A stretch of 52,390 bases of DNA from Bacteroidales bacterium (GCA_017509045.1 JAFWQP010000043.1:1-52390), one strand, 5' to 3'. Positions 7,093 through 14,098 are shown, numbered from the stretch's first letter. Made by a program: numbers and translations. The notes: generated by a model from the letters alone, not told the origin.

Positions 7093-8536
7093 TCTTTATT
7101 AGTTCGCTCCACACGGCGTTGCAGGTTCTTTCGATGGTTTGGGCTCTGCGGTCGCCGAATTTCAGTAGTTTGGCGGTTGCTCCGTCAGGCCCTGCCACAG
7201 CTATCCACACTGTGCCGACAGGCTTTTCGGGTGTGCCACCTCCCGGACCGGCAATGCCTGTTGTCGCTACGGCATAGTCGGCTCCTAGTCGCTCGCGTGC
7301 CCCAGTAGCCATCTCGCGCACCGTCTCCTCACTTACGGCTCCGTGCGCCGCAAGGGTCTCGTGTTTCACGCCTAGGGCGCATTCCTTCACCTCGTTGCTA
7401 TATGCCACAATGCCGCCGCGGAAGTATTCCGACGCTCCCGCCATAGCGGTCAGCTGGTGTGCCAGCGTGCCGCCCGTGCAGCTTTCGGCGGTAGCAAGGG
7501 TCTTGCCCTCCTTCTTCATGGTGTATGCCACCAGTTCCGGGAGGCTCTCCAAATCTTCACCTACAATGTATTGCCCGGCAATAGGGTAGAGGCTTTTCAC
7601 TGCGTCGGCAATTTGTTGCTCCAGCAAGGGGCGCTCGTCGTGTCCGCCACGGGCGGTCAGCCTCAGCTTCAGCATCCCTGCCTGAGGTAGATATGCAAGC
7701 CGTATGCTCTTAGGCAGTGCCAGCTCCCACGGCTCAATTAGGTCGCTCAAGAACGACTCGCCGATGCCCTGTATCAGGATGTTCTTATTGACAATTTGGT
7801 AGGTACGGAAATGACGTTGCAGACGTGGGATAACCTCCGTCTCCATCAGGTTCACCATCTCGAACGGCACGCCAGGCAGCGACACTAAGACCTTATTGAA
7901 TTGAGAATTGAGAATTTCTTCGAGACATTGCTTAGGCTCGGAATAGTGCAAATCTTGAGATTTGCCCTCTTCACTCGCTTTTCGCAATGTTGAGAATTGA
8001 GCCGGTGTGTTGCCGGAGACGTTTAAAGTTGCCGTACCTGTCCCCTCTTTAGAGGGGTGGTCGAAGACCGGGGTATGCACATTTCCAATTATCAATTTTC
8101 CATTTTCAATTTCAAATTGGAACCACATGCAGGGGGCTGTGCCTAGCACGTTGTTAATCATCGTGCAGCAGCGTGGCACCCAAGCTTGCTGGCGGTTGAT
8201 AGGGGTCAGCTCGTAGCCTCGAGAGTCGAAGATGCGTTTAATGTTTGCCAACGCCTCCTCGTTCTCGTACAGTTCGCTGTCGAACAGCTCGCACAGCGTC
8301 TTCTTCGTGATGTCGTCCTTCGTCGGTCCCAGTCCGCCGGTCATCAGCACCACGTCGCTCCTTTCAATGCAATGTCGGAGGTAATATTTGATGTCGTCGG
8401 CGTTGTCGCCTATCACGTATGTGCCGCAAACGTCGATGCCTGCCGCCACCAACATCTGTGCCATGCGGCTGGCATTCGTATTGACAACCTGTCCGATAAG
8501 CAGCTCATCGCCTATGTTGAGTATCGTTGCTTTCAT
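7073..8536 (-). CDS. cinA: CinA-family protein with an inserted repeat-encoded segment
   Basis: 487 residues, against about 410-420 for normal CinA. The N-terminal molybdopterin-binding-like domain (MKATILNIGDELLIGQVVNT, TGGLGPTKDD) and the C-terminal nicotinamide-nucleotide amidohydrolase domain (ATAESCTGGTLAHQL, TTGIAGPGGGTPEKPVGTVW) are both complete. The expected activities are ADP-ribose pyrophosphatase and NMN deamidase, in pyridine nucleotide salvage. Residues about 140-214 interrupt the conserved run from GTAPCMWFQ to VLVSLPGVPFEM. This extra stretch has no counterpart in the family and is encoded by a heptad-flanked repeat element, in frame and without stops. The start at 8536 gives the canonical N-terminus. 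The next two genes probably form an operon with it. Confidence 0.93.
   Translation of the reverse strand: MKATILNIGDELLIGQVVNTNASRMAQMLVAAGIDVCGTYVIGDNADDIKYYLRHCIERSDVVLMTGGLGPTKDDITKKTLCELFDSELYENEEALANIKRIFDSRGYELTPINRQQAWVPRCCTMINNVLGTAPCMWFQFEIENGKLIIGNVHTPVFDHPSKEGTGTATLNVSGNTPAQFSTLRKASEEGKSQDLHYSEPKQCLEEILNSQFNKVLVSLPGVPFEMVNLMETEVIPRLQRHFRTYQIVNKNILIQGIGESFLSDLIEPWELALPKSIRLAYLPQAGMLKLRLTARGGHDERPLLEQQIADAVKSLYPIAGQYIVGEDLESLPELVAYTMKKEGKTLATAESCTGGTLAHQLTAMAGASEYFRGGIVAYSNEVKECALGVKHETLAAHGAVSEETVREMATGARERLGADYAVATTGIAGPGGGTPEKPVGTVWIAVAGPDGATAKLLKFGDRRAQTIERTCNAVWSELIKKVKTKK
7894..8118 (-). repeat. Repeat element inserted in frame in cinA
   Basis: In gene sense the left edge is made of AATTGAA-like 7-mers (8118 down to about 8085). 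Then come ACCCCGGTCTTCGACCACCC and CTCTAAAGAGGGGACA, then about 120 bp including CAAATCTCAAGATTTG, and the right edge is TTCTCAA 7-mers (about 7915-7895). The arms are inverted copies of one another. The CCCCGG..CCACCCCTCTAAAGAGGGG core also occurs at 16350-16386 in front of queG. The length is a multiple of three, so the host protein stays open. Confidence 0.8.
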
Positions 8537-8540
8537 GTTG

Positions 8541-8548
8541 CAAAATTA
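8541..8548 (-). promoter_or_regulatory. Promoter -7 box immediately before cinA
   Basis: On the minus strand this is TAATTTTG followed by C, a perfect TAnnTTTG. It ends only four bases before the ATG at 8536, so a transcript started at the normal distance would have almost no 5' leader. Either cinA is leaderless or the match is fortuitous. Confidence 0.5.
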
Positions 8549-8651
8549 CACCTTTTTTATGACATGTTGAAAAAATATCTGTCGAATGAATTGGTCACGT
8601 TGTGAAGTCTGTTTTCCTTATGCCTTTTGTCGCTCTACCTCCACCTGTAGA

Positions 8652-8684
8652 GCGAAGGCAAAGCGAAGGCAGAGCGAAGGCATG
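8652..8684. repeat. Tandem 11-mer repeat, three units
   Basis: GCGAAGGCAAA, GCGAAGGCAGA and GCGAAGGCATG in tandem, related to the five-unit array at 387-441. Both arrays follow a small hairpin whose second arm runs into the first GCGAA. Confidence 0.8.
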
Positions 8685-8852
8685 GTGGGTTTGATATGAG
8701 TGATGTGTTATTATAGTTATACCGAAAACGGCAAAAATCAGGGTGCCACTTTTGAGAAAAAAAAAGTGGCAGTAAACGGCACTCGATGACAATAACAATA
8801 ACAATAACAATAGGTAGGCGTGCATTGTATTGCATCTCGGGCATCCGATGCC

Positions 8853-8893
8853 TTTTTTTTCTTTCTATGTCGGGAAAAAGTTGTAATTTTGCA
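8853..8893 (+). repeat. 41-bp direct repeat, copy 1 (contains a promoter)
   Basis: Identical to 9746-9786. It runs from T8 through CTTTCTATGTCGGG to TAATTTTGCA, so it holds a perfect -7 box at 8884-8891. This copy reads into the antitoxin gene about 55 bases downstream. Confidence 0.9.
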
Positions 8894-8947
8894 AATTGAA
8901 ACGTAGGGGCGTACCCCCGTGTACGTCCTCAGCAATAGTAAAGTAAT

Positions 8948-9229
8948 ATGAGTACCTCAACGTATAGTAATCCGGCTATGAACAATCTTTGGAACTACAT
9001 TCAAGGATTGTCACTTTCTGCCAGCGACCGCCAATGGCTTGCCGATAGGCTTGTTGAGAAGACTGATGAACAGCAGACGGCAAAGTCCGAGAAAGAACTG
9101 GTATTCCCACACTTCAACGACGGCTTTGTACCATCAGAAAGCCTTCTTTCAATGGTGTTAGGACCACTGCCTGAAGGGTTCGACATCGACAAAGAACTTG
9201 AACTAATGTGGGAGGAACGGGCCAAATGA
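8948..9229 (+). CDS. Putative antitoxin of a PIN toxin pair
   Basis: A 93-residue acidic protein, rich in Glu and Asp, with helical stretches (WNYIQGLSLSASDRQWLADR). The C-terminus has the DIDKELELMWEERAK type often found in antitoxins that wrap a PIN toxin. I cannot name the family with certainty. Its stop codon overlaps the toxin start by four bases (ATGA at 9226-9229), so the two are translationally coupled. The N-terminal LSLSASDRQWLADRL resembles the short helix found in Bacteroidetes addiction-module proteins of the type that precede VapC. It is driven from the box at 8884-8891. Confidence 0.75.
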   Translation: MSTSTYSNPAMNNLWNYIQGLSLSASDRQWLADRLVEKTDEQQTAKSEKELVFPHFNDGFVPSESLLSMVLGPLPEGFDIDKELELMWEERAK

Positions 9230-9639
9230 AAGTGTTTCTTGACACAAATGTTGTTATTGACTTCATCTGTAAAAGAGAGCCATTCTTTACAGATGCAAAA
9301 AACATTTTTGTCTTGCACGAAAGAGGGGAAATTGAATGCTGTGTTTCTGCTCTCACCATTATCAATTGTGCATATATCATGCGCAAAGCATTCGATAAAA
9401 AAGAAGTATTACGGGTTGTTGGACTATTGTGCAAAAGGTTCAATGTGTCTGCTATAAACAAGTCAACCATAATGGACGCAGTCAAAAAGCAGACTTACGA
9501 CTTTGAAGACACTGTGCAATACTTGTCAGCATTGCCATACCAACCTGACGTAATCCTTACTCGCGACAAGAAAGGCTTTGCTGATTTGGGCATATTGGTG
9601 ATGACCCCAGCCGAATTTGTTGCTAGGAGCCGAATGTAA
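9226..9639 (+). CDS. PIN-domain toxin (VapC-like ribonuclease)
   Basis: 137 residues from the ATG that overlaps the antitoxin stop; a longer frame from 9208 would add six unlikely residues. MKVFLDTNVVIDF opens the PIN fold with the metal-binding Asp at 6. Further acidic residues are in YDFEDTVQY (E94, D95) and LTRDKKGF (D114). The usual second-position Glu after SALTI is replaced by Asn (INCAY), which is common in this PIN subgroup. It should cleave RNA and stop translation when the labile antitoxin is lost. A terminator follows at 9721-9753. Confidence 0.87.
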   Translation: MKVFLDTNVVIDFICKREPFFTDAKNIFVLHERGEIECCVSALTIINCAYIMRKAFDKKEVLRVVGLLCKRFNVSAINKSTIMDAVKKQTYDFEDTVQYLSALPYQPDVILTRDKKGFADLGILVMTPAEFVARSRM

Positions 9640-9720
9640 TATTGTTCAAAATTAGTAACTCACAAAAAACAGCTACAAATTAGTCAGAAGAAACAATATA
9701 ACAATTTCTTCATCCCTATT

Positions 9721-9753
9721 CCTGCTGGCTTTTTAGCTGGCAGGTTTTTTTTT
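9721..9753 (+). terminator. Rho-independent terminator after the toxin
   Basis: CCTGCTGGCT, TTTT loop, AGCTGGCAGG, then nine T. All ten stem positions can pair, two of them as G-U. Its T-tract is also the beginning of the second 41-bp repeat, so terminator and next promoter share bases. Confidence 0.88.
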
Positions 9754-9786
9754 CTTTCTATGTCGGGAAAAAGTTGTAATTTTGCA
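9746..9786 (+). repeat. 41-bp direct repeat, copy 2 (contains a promoter)
   Basis: Exact copy of 8853-8893, 893 bp downstream. The -7 box TAATTTTG is at 9777-9784. It stands right in front of the candidate structured RNA at 9790-10055. Confidence 0.9.
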
Positions 9787-9789
9787 GCG

Positions 9790-10055
9790 TCAAACACCCC
9801 GAAGCCCGCAAGGGTAAAGGGGTGGGCGACAGGACATATAGATAAGACGTTGTAACGGCGTTTATCTGCGGCTCATGAATCTCGCAAATTCTATTTGGTA
9901 CCGCAATAACGCAATGTTCAATGTCCATGTATGGGCATATAGTGTTCTACTATATACCGTCAGCGTGGGCTTCGGCATTGCTTATTCTGTACCAAGGGCA
10001 ATGCGAGAGCCTCATGAGCGGGATAAGCAAAGTGGCAGATTCCCGCGCTTTTTTT
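9790..10055 (+). ncRNA. Candidate structured non-coding RNA (about 266 nt)
   Basis: The segment starts the expected few bases after a perfect -7 box (9777-9784) and ends in GCGGGA...TCCCGC plus a seven-T run (10018-10055), a full intrinsic terminator. Inside are GATAA/TTATC (9841-9866) and a nested stem GGCT-GCATTGC / GCAATGC-AGCC (9968-10011) around the loop TTATTCTGTACCAAGG. The length and gene layout suit an independent small RNA such as a 6S-like or Bacteroidales-specific RNA, but I cannot assign a family by eye. Frames that read through it encode compositionally odd peptides and should not be taken as protein. Confidence 0.6.
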
Positions 10056-10130
10056 ATATGTTTTCCACGATTATTAACATCATTATTGACGTTGGGAGTC
10101 CGTCAAACGTTAATTCTGGCAAGACATATT

Positions 10131-10835
10131 ATGTTGCAAAAACATAGAGACTATAAATCACTTACCACAGAATGTGATGGCGAGAGAGAAATTCGTCAGT
10201 ATATGGATTTAGATTACCTCATTCGACTTCTTGTCAAAAAGGAGTATTATGTTCAACAAAAACAAGAATTCAAAGATGCAAATGAAAGTAGAATACCATT
10301 TAAATGGCAGATTGGACTATCTGACTATGAGAGCGATTATAAAAAAGGAGAAAGATGTCGTGAGATGAGCATAATGCTAACGTCGTGTTGGACATGTGCG
10401 AGAAAAGAAAGTTATCTAATGTGGAAAAGTTATACCAATAAGATGGGTGTATGTATTGTGTCAACTATTCAAAGTGTAGTAGATTCTTTTAGGAATAACG
10501 ATACTTTTATGATTGACGATTACAATATATGGACAGCACGTATGGATTATAAATCATACTATTATTCCTCACAACCAGAAGACTATCTTCATGTAAAAAG
10601 TGTTGCATATTCTGACGAGGATGAAATTCGTTTCTATTTTGACAAAAAAGGGAATAATAGTGAAAGTCAAAAAGGAATATTTATACCCACTGACTATAAA
10701 ATAATGATTAAAAGAATTATACTGTCACCCTTTATTGAACCAATTGCATCACGGTTCCTCGCTGATATTATACAAAAAGAATATCATTTCAATAAGAATC
10801 AAGTGTTAACATCAACAATAATATTAAAACAATGA
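10131..10835 (+). CDS. AT-rich protein, possibly DUF2971-like
   Basis: 234 residues from the ATG at 10131. The frame is open upstream to 9921, but that part overlies the candidate RNA and its terminator, so I reject the longer start. The pattern MLTSCWTCARKESYLMWKSY followed by MGVCIVSTI recalls DUF2971-type proteins, often found near phage-defence or accessory genes; this is a weak match. The sequence is soluble and Lys/Tyr-rich with no membrane segment. Base composition is clearly more AT-rich than that of the neighbours, which suggests acquisition by transfer. It overlaps the next gene by four bases (ATGA at 10832-10835). Confidence 0.6.
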   Translation: MLQKHRDYKSLTTECDGEREIRQYMDLDYLIRLLVKKEYYVQQKQEFKDANESRIPFKWQIGLSDYESDYKKGERCREMSIMLTSCWTCARKESYLMWKSYTNKMGVCIVSTIQSVVDSFRNNDTFMIDDYNIWTARMDYKSYYYSSQPEDYLHVKSVAYSDEDEIRFYFDKKGNNSESQKGIFIPTDYKIMIKRIILSPFIEPIASRFLADIIQKEYHFNKNQVLTSTIILKQ

Positions 10836-12136
10836 AGGCAATAAGATTTATTACATTATTCATTCTTATCCTGTTTTTTGGAGAAGAAACGTTAGCGTAT
10901 GACTTTAGTGCTATCGCACCAAGTGGACAAACTTTATATTACGACATTGCAGATGGGTATGCGCAAGTCACGTATCCCAATATTAGTGGTGGTTATTATT
11001 GTTGGTCTGGTTTCTCTAAACCAACCGGAGATTTAATCATTCCCGACAGCGTATCGAATGGAAGTAATGTATATATTGTGAATTCTATTAAAATTCGTGC
11101 TTTTTCCGGATGTGATGAATTGACGTCTGTTATCATACCAAACTCTGTTATTTACATTGAGGCATACGCTTTTGCAAGTCTTGGAATATGTTCCGTTACT
11201 ATTGGAAATTCTGTCACCAATATTGAAGACTATGCTTTTTACGGCTGTAGTGGAATACCTTCAATCACTATGAAATGCTATCCTCCTTTAATCAGTCTCA
11301 ACACCTTTGCAGGATTACCGATAAATATTCCTATCCATGTTCCTTGTGGGGCGTTGACGAGTTATCAGAGTGCTCAGTACTGGAGCAATTTCACCCACTT
11401 TGTGGAGGGGTGTGCCACTATATCCGTTACGGCTAACGACTTCACCCTAGGTGGTGTGACTGGAGGTGGTACATATTCCACAGGTGATAGTGTGACGTTA
11501 ACAGCTATTCCCTTTTTGGGGTCACACTTTGTTGGCTGGAGCAATGGCACACAGGTTAATCCGATGTCTTTCATCGCTACGACAAGTGCCACCTATGTGG
11601 CTGCTTTCGCTGCAGATAATCTGCCAGTAGATACCGTATTTGTCCATGATACCACGTATATCTCTTATGCGATTCATGACACCATCATTCAGGATATACA
11701 TGACACGGTGATTAATCTCATTCACGACACAATTTTCATCAATAACTATATTCACGATACACTTTTTTACCCCGTGTATATACATGATACAACTATTGTG
11801 AATCACACTGTTTACGATACTGTTTATTTTCACGATACAATCTATCGTGATCGGTACATCCACGACACAATCTATGTCCACGATACAATCTACATTCAGG
11901 AGGACGAGGGCATTGACAATATCACCCAGCTCAACGCTAAGATTTATCAGCGCAATGGTATGATAGTCGTGGAGGGAGCAGAGGGCAACCCCGTGTATCT
12001 CTACGATGTGGTCGGGCGGTTGCTTGCCACGCGGCGTGAGACGATGCAGGAGGTGCTGCTCGACGTGCCTGCCTCGGGTGCCTATCTTGTGAAGATTGGC
12101 GACGCTCCCGCACAGAGAATTGTGGTAAAGAGATAA
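10832..12136 (+). CDS. Leucine-rich-repeat surface protein with T9SS sorting domain
   Basis: 434 residues. A signal peptide (about 1-22) is followed by BspA-type LRR_5 repeats (VIIPNSVIYIEAYAF, VTIGNSVTNIEDYAF), then a pseudo-LRR end (VPCGALTSYQSAQYW), a beta-grasp InlB_B-like repeat (GGGTYSTGDSVTLTAIP, FVGWSNG) and a striking tract of about 85 residues (roughly 268-355) in which IHDT, VHDT or FHDT recurs. The last 75 residues form a type A T9SS C-terminal domain (VYLYDVVGRLLATR, GAYLVKIGD, RIVVKR). It should be exported by T9SS and attached to the cell surface, and LRRs of this kind often mediate adhesion. The first half shares the AT-rich composition of the gene before it, while the sorting domain is GC-rich like the rest of the genome. 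Confidence 0.88.
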   Translation: MKAIRFITLFILILFFGEETLAYDFSAIAPSGQTLYYDIADGYAQVTYPNISGGYYCWSGFSKPTGDLIIPDSVSNGSNVYIVNSIKIRAFSGCDELTSVIIPNSVIYIEAYAFASLGICSVTIGNSVTNIEDYAFYGCSGIPSITMKCYPPLISLNTFAGLPINIPIHVPCGALTSYQSAQYWSNFTHFVEGCATISVTANDFTLGGVTGGGTYSTGDSVTLTAIPFLGSHFVGWSNGTQVNPMSFIATTSATYVAAFAADNLPVDTVFVHDTTYISYAIHDTIIQDIHDTVINLIHDTIFINNYIHDTLFYPVYIHDTTIVNHTVYDTVYFHDTIYRDRYIHDTIYVHDTIYIQEDEGIDNITQLNAKIYQRNGMIVVEGAEGNPVYLYDVVGRLLATRRETMQEVLLDVPASGAYLVKIGDAPAQRIVVKR

Positions 12137-12497
12137 AACTATCGAAGAATATTTCTCCCATTCAAATATTTTATGCAATTTTGCAATCCGATTGCAAAAT
12201 TGCATATAATATTTCTACCATATGATAAGCAGGAATTTAGCATCCGCCACCAGTAATCCCACCTTCGAGGTTAGCTTTGGTAGGATAACAGAGCTATGTC
12301 CGCCCTCGAGCAATCTCGAGGACGGGACGAAAGTTGGTTATATACCTAGATGTCAGTGTTCTTGGTTTGGCATGATGTGAAAGTTCACAAAGTTGTGGTC
12401 CACAAAGTTGTGAACTTTACCCTAATGATATGATAAGATATTGGTTTACCGATTAATGAAGTGGATGAAGTTGTGACTCCAAAGCCGTTCTTCATGC
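12137..12497. other. Structured spacer after the LRR gene
   Basis: No gene is seen. It holds three strong foldback segments: a 16-bp perfect hairpin at 12172-12206, CCTCGAG/CTCGAGG with a 4-base loop near 12303-12320, and an imperfect palindrome AAAGTTCACAA...TTGTGAACTTT near 12381-12419. The stretch 12230-12360 could be a structured RNA on either strand. Confidence 0.55.
12172..12206. terminator. 16-bp perfect hairpin, possible terminator of the LRR gene
   Basis: TATGCAATTTTGCAAT, loop CCG, then the exact reverse complement. It lies 36 bases after the stop. No T-run follows directly, so it may be an mRNA 3'-end stabiliser or a repeat element. ATATTTCT(C/A)CCAT flanks it on both sides as a direct repeat. 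Confidence 0.55.
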
Positions 12498-12779
12498 TTA
12501 TTTCTTCCCGTATTTCTCCTTGAAATGGGCGTTTTCTTTCTCGCGGCGGCGGTTCCAGCGCACCTGCAGCCAGGCGGAGACAAGGGCGATGACTACGCTC
12601 AATACTATGTCCAGCGGTATCTCCCACCACGAGAACGATTTGAGGAAGAAGATGTCGACGACCCAATCAGCCACAGAAAGGACTAACAGGATGGTTACAA
12701 ATTCGATAAAGTAGTTCTTGAATACTTTTTCTTTGTTCTTTAGTAGCAGTAATTTGCCTTCTTCGATAGGGCTGTCCAT
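12498..12779 (-). CDS. Small membrane protein of unknown function
   Basis: 93 residues with a hydrophilic N-terminus, two hydrophobic segments (about 26-46 and 50-70: FVTILLVLSVADWVVDIFF and PLDIVLSVVIALVSAWLQV) and a strongly basic tail (RWNRRREKE, KEKYGKK). Such a tail suggests the C-terminus stays in the cytoplasm. I recognise no family. It stands alone between two spacers, convergent with the LRR gene. Confidence 0.6.
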   Translation of the reverse strand: MDSPIEEGKLLLLKNKEKVFKNYFIEFVTILLVLSVADWVVDIFFLKSFSWWEIPLDIVLSVVIALVSAWLQVRWNRRREKENAHFKEKYGKK

Positions 12780-13006
12780 GGTGCTGTTTTTTTTGTATAG
12801 TGTTAAATATTTCGTAATAACGAGAGTACGTCATCTATATTGTGTTGTGTAAAAAAACAGAAAAAGGAGCGAGCAGAGGTTCAAAAGGGTGTGAAAATGA
12901 GGAATAATGGCTGTCTTGGAATGTAAAATGCAGCGCGACTTGGTGAAAGAATTGATTCTGTGAGTGACTGGTACACAAGTGTTTCGATTTTTGATAAATG
13001 TTTTTC

Positions 13007-13038
13007 TTTGCATAATTGAACGGAAAGTCGTATCTTTG
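13007..13038 (+). promoter_or_regulatory. Consensus Bacteroidetes promoter for the nadC operon
   Basis: TTTG at 13007-13010, a 20-base spacer, and TATCTTTG at 13031-13038: both boxes and the spacing match the primary sigma factor consensus. The leader to the nadC ATG is about 65 bases. This probably drives nadC and the genes behind it. Confidence 0.88.
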
Positions 13039-13108
13039 CAGTTTAAAAAACGGTGTGTTGCCGATGACGCTCATGGGCGAATTGCCGTAGACATAATAGT
13101 TTTTTGAC

Positions 13109-13984
13109 ATGAATAGTATCCCTAATTTGGACGAGCTGATACGCATGGCGTTGCTCGAAGATGTGGGCGACGGCGACCACAGCACATTGGCATGTATTCC
13201 GCCGACAGCAACCAACACCGCTAAGATGGTGGCAAAGCAGGACGGTATCGTCTGCGGCATGGAGGTGGGCGAGCGGGTATTCCAGCTAGTGAATGACTGG
13301 TTTTACCACAGTACTGTGCCCATTAAGATAACCTGTTTGAAACAGGATGGTGACAGTGTGAAGAAGGGCGATGTGCTGATGATGGTGGAAGGCGCTTCGG
13401 GTGTTATCCTCACTGCCGAGCGCACTGCGCTGAACTTCATGCAGCGGCTGAGCGGCATTGCCACCGAGACACACCGCATGGTGCAGATGCTCGAAGGGCT
13501 GCACACCCAATTGCTCGATACCCGCAAGACGACGCCCAATATGCGCCTGCTGGAGAAATACGCTGTGAAGTGCGGCGGGGGTACTAACCACCGTATCGGT
13601 CTGTACGATATGATAATGTTGAAGGACAATCATATCGATTTTGCTGGCGGAATTGAGGCGGCTATCGAACGCACGCGTGCCTATCTGAAAGAGAAAGGCA
13701 AGAACCTGAAGATTGAGATAGAGGTGCGCAACCTCGACGAGTTGGAACAGGTGCTGAAGCACGGAGGTGTGGACCGTATTATGCTGGACAATTTCGACAC
13801 TACTACGCTGCGTGAGGCAGTGCGGCGTGTCGCCGCTGACAATCATAATTATGAGACCGAGGCGAGCGGCGGCATCACCGACGCCACGTTGCGCCAGTAT
13901 GCCGAGACGGGGGTGGACTTTATCTCTGTGGGCGCGCTGACGCACCATATCAAGAGCATGGACATCTCACTTGTGAAAAAATAA
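13109..13984 (+). CDS. nadC: Nicotinate-nucleotide pyrophosphorylase (carboxylating)
   Basis: 291 residues. It converts quinolinate and PRPP to nicotinate mononucleotide, CO2 and pyrophosphate in de novo NAD synthesis. Family hallmarks are LEDVGDGDHST near the N-terminus, TAERTALNFMQRLSGIAT, LDTRKTTPNMRLLEKYAVKC and GGGTNHRIGLYDMIMLKDNH, followed by the ASGGI and VDFISVGALTHH motifs of the barrel. The length is normal. It is the first gene of a rightward run. With CinA 5 kb away, the window carries two steps of pyridine nucleotide metabolism, but the two genes are not linked as an operon. Confidence 0.97.
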   Translation: MNSIPNLDELIRMALLEDVGDGDHSTLACIPPTATNTAKMVAKQDGIVCGMEVGERVFQLVNDWFYHSTVPIKITCLKQDGDSVKKGDVLMMVEGASGVILTAERTALNFMQRLSGIATETHRMVQMLEGLHTQLLDTRKTTPNMRLLEKYAVKCGGGTNHRIGLYDMIMLKDNHIDFAGGIEAAIERTRAYLKEKGKNLKIEIEVRNLDELEQVLKHGGVDRIMLDNFDTTTLREAVRRVAADNHNYETEASGGITDATLRQYAETGVDFISVGALTHHIKSMDISLVKK

Positions 13985-13989
13985 TATTG

Positions 13990-14090
13990 TAGGGGCGTAC
14001 TCCCGTGTACGCCCCATCTGTCGGATAAGGCGTACTCCCGTGTACGCTCCATCTGTCGGATAGGCGTACACGGGGGTTCGTCCCTACGGA
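13990..14090. repeat. Nested GGCGTAC/GTGTACGCC element between nadC and the yihY-like gene
   Basis: A copy of GTAGGGGCGTACTCCCGTG at the left edge faces an inverted, slightly diverged copy at the right edge. A second direct copy and the motif CCATCTGTCGGATA (twice) lie inside. Single copies of the same palindrome are at about 8905-8930 and 23279-23303. Confidence 0.8.
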
Positions 14091-14098
14091 TTCGAAAT

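Larger units (their letters stand above)
8537..8947. other. Spacer with short repeats upstream of the toxin-antitoxin pair
   Basis: No gene is supported. It holds a hairpin TCGCTCTAC/GTAGAGCGA (about 8629-8657), three 11-mers GCGAAGGCAnn (8652-8684), a hexamer microsatellite of AACAAT units (about 8789-8812), one copy of the 41-bp direct repeat (8853-8893) and one GGCGTAC/GTGTACG palindrome (about 8905-8930). Confidence 0.7.

Noticed and set aside
8789-8812. Hexamer microsatellite as a phase-variation switch
   Set aside because: It lies in a spacer, 6 bp units would not shift a frame, and it is not placed between promoter boxes.
9875-10130. Longer N-termini for the AT-rich gene, and an alternative 90-residue frame
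   Set aside because: They overlie a promoter-to-terminator RNA unit; the terminator would lie inside the message.
11522-12205. 227-residue minus-strand frame opposite the HDT tract
   Set aside because: It is the antisense of a repeated protein tract and runs into a hairpin.
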